Assembly: GCA_024234165.1 (NCBI GenBank)
Contig: JACKOP010000004.1
Location: 224,501-288,500, forward strand
Direction: 5' to 3'
DNA: 64,000 nt
From: Pseudomonadales bacterium
Lineage (GTDB): Bacteria > Pseudomonadota > Gammaproteobacteria > Pseudomonadales > UBA5518
Part shown: piece by piece, positions 60,671 through 64,000 of the stretch
Layout of the letters: the number at the start of each line of letters is the position of its first letter
Numbering within the stretch: the stretch's first letter is position 1
Made by a program: the position numbers and the translations under genes
Notes under the pieces: model-generated
What the model was told of the DNA's origin: nothing
Seen by the model: only the letters and a program-made list of their open reading frames with translations
The model's database searches: none

Positions 60671-61912
60671 TCACAACCCGCCGAACAGACGCAGGAAGAA
60701 CAGCATCAGCGAGTCCCACAGCACGCGAAAGAAGCCACCGCGCTCCACCGCATCCAGTGCCACCAGCGGCGCTTCGGCCACCGGCTCACCGCCCAGATCG
60801 ACCACGACCCGCCCCATCACCTGTCCGGTGCCGACCGGCGCCTCGATCGCCTGATAGCCATCGTCGAGCACATACGCGGCCTTGAGCTCGTTCGCGCGAC
60901 CGCGCACCACGGTCACCATCAGGTCGGAAGCAACCCCGAGCCGCACGCTGTCACTGCTGCCGGCCCAGACCTTGCGCGGTGGTTCGCTGAGGCTTTGCCC
61001 TGCCGACAGCACCTTCACCGTTTCATAGAAGCGGAAGCCGTAGCCGAGCATCTTGCGGCTCTCTTCCTTGCGCGCAAGCTTGCTGTCGGTGCCCAGCACC
61101 ACCGCGATCAGCCGCATGCCGTCGCGCTTCGCCGAAGTGACGAGGCAGTACCCCGCCTCGCTGGTATGACCGGTCTTGATGCCGTCGACCCCCGGTTCGC
61201 CGAGCAGTTCGTTACGGTTCATCTGACGGATGTTGTTGTAGGTGAAATGCTGCTGTGCATAGACCGCATAGTCGTCGGGATGATCCTTGATCATCGCGCG
61301 GGCCAGGATCGCGAGGTCGCGTGCCGTCGTGTAGTGCTGCGGGTCCGGCAGGCCGTGGGAATTGATGAAATGCGTGTTCGTCATGCCGAGCCGTGCCGCC
61401 TGCTCGTTCATCATCGCAGCGAAGGCATCCTCCGACCCGGCGAGATGTTCGGCGATCGCCACCGAGGCATCGTTGCCTGAGGAGATGACCAGGCCGTGAT
61501 AGAGGTCGCTCAGCGAGACATCGCTGTCGATATCCACCCACATCAGCGACGAACCGGCGAACAGGGGGTTCTGCGCCCATGCAGCATGACTGATGTGCGC
61601 CTTGTCCTCCCACTTGACCTTGCCGCTGCGCACCGCCTCCGACAGCACATAACCGGTCATCATCTTGGTCAGGCTGGCCGGCGCCATCCGCTCATCGGCC
61701 AGGTGCTCCATGATCACCTTGGCGGAATCCGCATCGACCAGGATCCAGGCTCGCGCGGCGACCGCCGGTGGTGCGGGAACGATCGGCTGTTGCTGTGCCT
61801 GCGCGGGTGTCGCTGCAGGGGTTGGCGTCGGAACAGGCTCTTGGGCGACAAGGGCCAACGGTGCACAAATGCCGAGCAGGACGATGACGAAGCGTGCGAA
61901 AACTCTGATCAC
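60671..61912 (-). CDS. dacA: D-alanyl-D-alanine carboxypeptidase (PBP5/6 type)
   Basis: 413 residues from a GTG at 61912 with GGAG six bases before; the upstream frame runs into a repeat. Signal peptide ends near LALVAQ. Motifs: S80-L-T-K83 (MAPASLTKMMTG), SGNDASVAIAEHL, and KTGHTSEAGYC. The PBP5 C-terminal domain and an amphipathic anchoring helix (WDSLMLFFLRLFGG) follow. A Pro/Ala/Gln linker sits between the signal and the catalytic domain. It trims pentapeptide stems of peptidoglycan. Confidence 0.95.
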   Translation of the reverse strand: MIRVFARFVIVLLGICAPLALVAQEPVPTPTPAATPAQAQQQPIVPAPPAVAARAWILVDADSAKVIMEHLADERMAPASLTKMMTGYVLSEAVRSGKVKWEDKAHISHAAWAQNPLFAGSSLMWVDIDSDVSLSDLYHGLVISSGNDASVAIAEHLAGSEDAFAAMMNEQAARLGMTNTHFINSHGLPDPQHYTTARDLAILARAMIKDHPDDYAVYAQQHFTYNNIRQMNRNELLGEPGVDGIKTGHTSEAGYCLVTSAKRDGMRLIAVVLGTDSKLARKEESRKMLGYGFRFYETVKVLSAGQSLSEPPRKVWAGSSDSVRLGVASDLMVTVVRGRANELKAAYVLDDGYQAIEAPVGTGQVMGRVVVDLGGEPVAEAPLVALDAVERGGFFRVLWDSLMLFFLRLFGGL

Positions 61913-61987
61913 GGTATCTCCGGGCGAGGTTTGTCGATATGCAGGAAAGCGGACAGCGCCGTGCTGCACGACGGCGCACGACGCCCC

Positions 61988-62171
61988 TTCAGAGCGTGTC
62001 GCAAAACATTGCGAGGCGTGTGGCGACACCGTCGCATCGGGGGGCGGCGGCCGCCGGGATGCGGCACTCGAGCCTGCAGGGATGCATTGACGGCGTCCCA
62101 CCGGTACGAAGGTGTCGTCACGCGCAGATCACATGAACACTCAAGGGGTTTTGCGATACGCCTCTTCAAGG
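61988..62171. repeat. Imperfect long inverted repeat with internal GCAGGGATGC element
   Basis: CTTCAGAGCGTGTCGCAAAAC near 61989 is mirrored by GGTTTTGCGATACGCCTCTT near 62146. Inside it, GCGTGTGGCGACACC pairs with GGTGTCGTCACGC. The core from 62050 (GCCGCCGGGATGCGGC, then TGCAGGGATGC) matches the core at 46810. The 290-base rlpA-dacA gap contains this and the dacA promoter region, with no gene. Confidence 0.6.
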
Positions 62172-62202
62172 CGTCCGGCAGTATATCACCCGGTGTGCGC
62201 CA

Positions 62203-63099
62203 CTACTCCGTGACCACCTGTGCACCGGCGATGCTCGCCGCTGCGAGGCGTCGCCTGGCATCCTCGAGCGCCTCGGTGCTCTCCAGCGGGCCAATGCGTA
62301 CCCGATACCACGGACTCGCGGCATCGGCCGAGCGGTGGATGAACACCTCGTGTCCGAGCAGCGAAGCGAGCGTCTGCTGCAGGCTGCGCGCACCGTCCAT
62401 GCTGCGGAACGCACCTGCCTGCAGGTAGGTCTTGCGCGCCACCGGCTGGCTGGCGACGAGCCGCGCATCACCGGCCATTTCGCGGCGCTTCGCAACCCAC
62501 TCGGGCGCCATCGGGTCGAGCACTTCCAGCTCGACCAACGCCGTACCCTTGTTCGCGTAGCCAAGTCGATAGGCGGCAGCGTACGACAGATCGAGAACCC
62601 GCCCCTCGTGAAAGGGGCCGCGATCGTTCACGCGCACCACGATGCTGCGCCCGTTCTCGACGTTCTTTACACGCACATAGCACGGAATCGGCAAGGTCTT
62701 GTGCGCAGCCGTCATCGTGTAGACGTCGTAGGGCTCCCCGTTCGAGGTGTACTGCCCATGGAACTTGGTGCCGTACCACGACGCAAACCCACGCTCACGG
62801 TAGCCGGGACGCGCCGGCGCCACACGGTAGGTCGTGCCAAGCACCGTGTACGGGCTCTTGTTGCCGGCACTGGTCACCGGCTCCGGACGTGGCACCGCAT
62901 CGGGAATCGTCATGATATCGGCACGAAACTCCGGTGTGCCATCCTGCTGCGGGCGATCGGAGCCCCCGGCAACCGGAGCGCCCGGTGACGTGCCCGGCTG
63001 CGAGGCGCAGCCAGCGAGCATCACGACCAGGGCAACAACTCCCGCGTACGTACGCCGTCGCGCCCTCGACTCGATGCCGCAACGTTGCGTCACGCTCAT
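62203..63099 (-). CDS. rlpA: Septal-ring lytic transglycosylase RlpA-type lipoprotein
   Basis: A 298-residue protein. LVVMLAGCASQ is a lipobox. The double-psi beta-barrel has ERGFASWYGTKFHGQYTSNGE, YTMTAAHKTLPIPCYVRVKN and VVRVNDRGPFHEGRVLDLSY (with the catalytic His and Asp). A C-terminal SPOR domain (YLQAGAFRSMDGARSLQQTL) binds denuded glycan at the septum. The start overlaps the mltB stop by four bases. Confidence 0.95.
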   Translation of the reverse strand: MSVTQRCGIESRARRRTYAGVVALVVMLAGCASQPGTSPGAPVAGGSDRPQQDGTPEFRADIMTIPDAVPRPEPVTSAGNKSPYTVLGTTYRVAPARPGYRERGFASWYGTKFHGQYTSNGEPYDVYTMTAAHKTLPIPCYVRVKNVENGRSIVVRVNDRGPFHEGRVLDLSYAAAYRLGYANKGTALVELEVLDPMAPEWVAKRREMAGDARLVASQPVARKTYLQAGAFRSMDGARSLQQTLASLLGHEVFIHRSADAASPWYRVRIGPLESTEALEDARRRLAAASIAGAQVVTE

Positions 63100-64000
63100 G
63101 GCCGCTCGTACCCGGTGCGGATCGCCTGGCTGAGCTGATGCACCGCCATGGCGTAGAGCGCGCTGCGGTTATAGCGCGTGATCACGTGGAAATTGTGCAG
63201 ACCGAGCCAGTATTCGGTGCCTGCGTCCGTGTCGAGCATCAACGGCAGCACGCGCTCGGTCGCATCGATCGTGCCATCGGCCGCGATGCCGAGCGCCGCC
63301 AGCTCGCTGACCGCCACGTCCGGCTCGAGCCCGGGATTCATGCGCTCCTTCACTACCGGCCCGACCACGCGCGCCGGCAGCACGACCGGAGCACCGTACT
63401 CCCAGCCGTGGCGCTTGAAATAGTTTGCAACGCTGCCGATCGCATCCGTTCGACTGTTCCAGATGTCGGCATGTCCATCACCGTCGAAATCGACGGCGTA
63501 GGCGCGAAAGCTGCTCGGGATGAACTGCCCCATGCCCATCGCTCCGGCGTAGGATCCGCGCAGCGACAGCGGATCGAAACCCTGCTCGCGCACCATCACC
63601 AGGAACTGTTCGAGCTCACCGGCAAAGAATTCGCTGCGTGGCGGATAATCAAAGGCGAGCGTCGCCAGCGCATCGATCACGCGGTAGGAACCCATGTTGC
63701 TGCCATAGCGCGTCTCCACACCGATGATCGCGACGATCACCTCGGGCGCGACACCGTAGGTGGCTGCAGCGCGCACCAGATCAGCCGCATTGGCGCGCCA
63801 GAACGCGATGCCCCCATCGATGCGTGCGGGTGTGATGAAGACCTTGCGATATTCACCCCAGCTCAGACGCTTTTCGGCCGGTCGCGAAATCGCCTCGAGG
63901 ATGCTGTCCTTGCGCTCGGCCGCCGTGAACCAGGCACGAAGCTGCCCACGCGTGAAGCCGTGCTGCTCCACCATGCGGGCCTCGAACGCTGCATAACCGG
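63096..64000 (-). CDS. mltB: Membrane-bound lytic murein transglycosylase B (5' end cut by the window)
   Basis: The frame runs to the window edge (GYAAFEARMVEQHGF reads through), so the N-terminus with its signal is missing. Catalytic Glu is in IIGVETRYGSNMG. GAMGMGQFIPSSFRAYAVDFDGDGHAD and NYFKRHGWEYG are MltB-family marks, and LGLHNFHVITRYNRS ends the domain. It cleaves glycan strands with 1,6-anhydro ends. First gene of the mltB-rlpA-dacA-ybeD-lipB group. Confidence 0.94.
   Translation of the reverse strand, partial: GYAAFEARMVEQHGFTRGQLRAWFTAAERKDSILEAISRPAEKRLSWGEYRKVFITPARIDGGIAFWRANAADLVRAAATYGVAPEVIVAIIGVETRYGSNMGSYRVIDALATLAFDYPPRSEFFAGELEQFLVMVREQGFDPLSLRGSYAGAMGMGQFIPSSFRAYAVDFDGDGHADIWNSRTDAIGSVANYFKRHGWEYGAPVVLPARVVGPVVKERMNPGLEPDVAVSELAALGIAADGTIDATERVLPLMLDTDAGTEYWLGLHNFHVITRYNRSALYAMAVHQLSQAIRTGYERP

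Noticed and set aside
1..64000. REP-associated transposase (RAYT) gene inside the window
   Set aside because: No protein here shows the Y1 transposase HUH plus Tyr pattern; the driver of the repeats must be elsewhere.

Overview
The window reads as chromosomal DNA of a GC-rich gammaproteobacterium. Support comes from the conserved blocks leuS-lptE-holA, lnt-corC-ybeY-phoH-miaB and mltB-rlpA-dacA-ybeD-lipB, from pilA/pilB/pilC/pilD-coaE, and from gammaproteobacterial small families (DUF1820, YqcC, YbeD, DUF6491). Species cannot be fixed from sequence alone. All calls are from reading motifs and gene order; no database search was run.

Layout. 1-4.0 kb is an accessory strip of four toxin-antitoxin modules (RES/Xre, ParDE, FitAB/VapBC type, RelBE type) separated by degenerate GTAG-footed palindromic repeats. 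It abuts the 3' side of a tRNA-Thr(CGU) gene. 4.1-17.3 kb is a glycan cluster that looks AT-richer and has none of the repeats seen elsewhere. Its rightward arm (GT4, epimerase, GT2, ABC exporter) converges on a leftward arm (GT2, WbpB/WbpD/WbpE-like UDP-sugar enzymes, two GT4s, an asparagine synthase). The leftward arm joins a GT-C membrane protein placed directly behind the pilin gene pilA. 19.3-25.4 kb carries pilA, pilB, pilC, pilD and coaE, followed by a TPR/glycosyltransferase-like protein and a MinD/ParA-type ATPase with a long C-terminal extension. 28.7-32.8 kb carries an M13 peptidase lipoprotein, lipA and a GST. 33.0-42.7 kb is the leftward housekeeping block (holA, lptE, leuS, lnt, corC, ybeY, phoH, miaB). 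42.8-53.9 kb holds DUF1820, two aminotransferases, an omega-amidase, an HTH-only AraC protein, an enoyl-CoA hydratase, a PlsC-like acyltransferase, two metallo-beta-lactamase-fold enzymes, a DinG-type helicase and YqcC. 54.1-57.9 kb has a DUF6491 protein and the RimK-like ligase / 7TM transglutaminase-like / retropepsin-like trio. 58-64 kb has glpK, then lipB-ybeD-dacA-rlpA-mltB.

The most striking signal is a large set of short hairpins with the plan GTAG (or GTGG) foot, 8-bp stem, 2-nt loop. They fill most intergenic gaps from 23.1 to 59.7 kb. At least five stem variants occur, and the changed positions are paired compensatorily. Many copies sit on the 3' end of a gene, where the repeat itself supplies the stop codon (nine clear cases). 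The architecture matches REP elements mobilised in trans by REP-associated tyrosine transposases (RAYTs); no such transposase is encoded here. A second candidate system is pilA followed by an overlapping GT-C transferase and DPM1-type glycosyltransferase, which looks like a compact pilin-glycosylation module.
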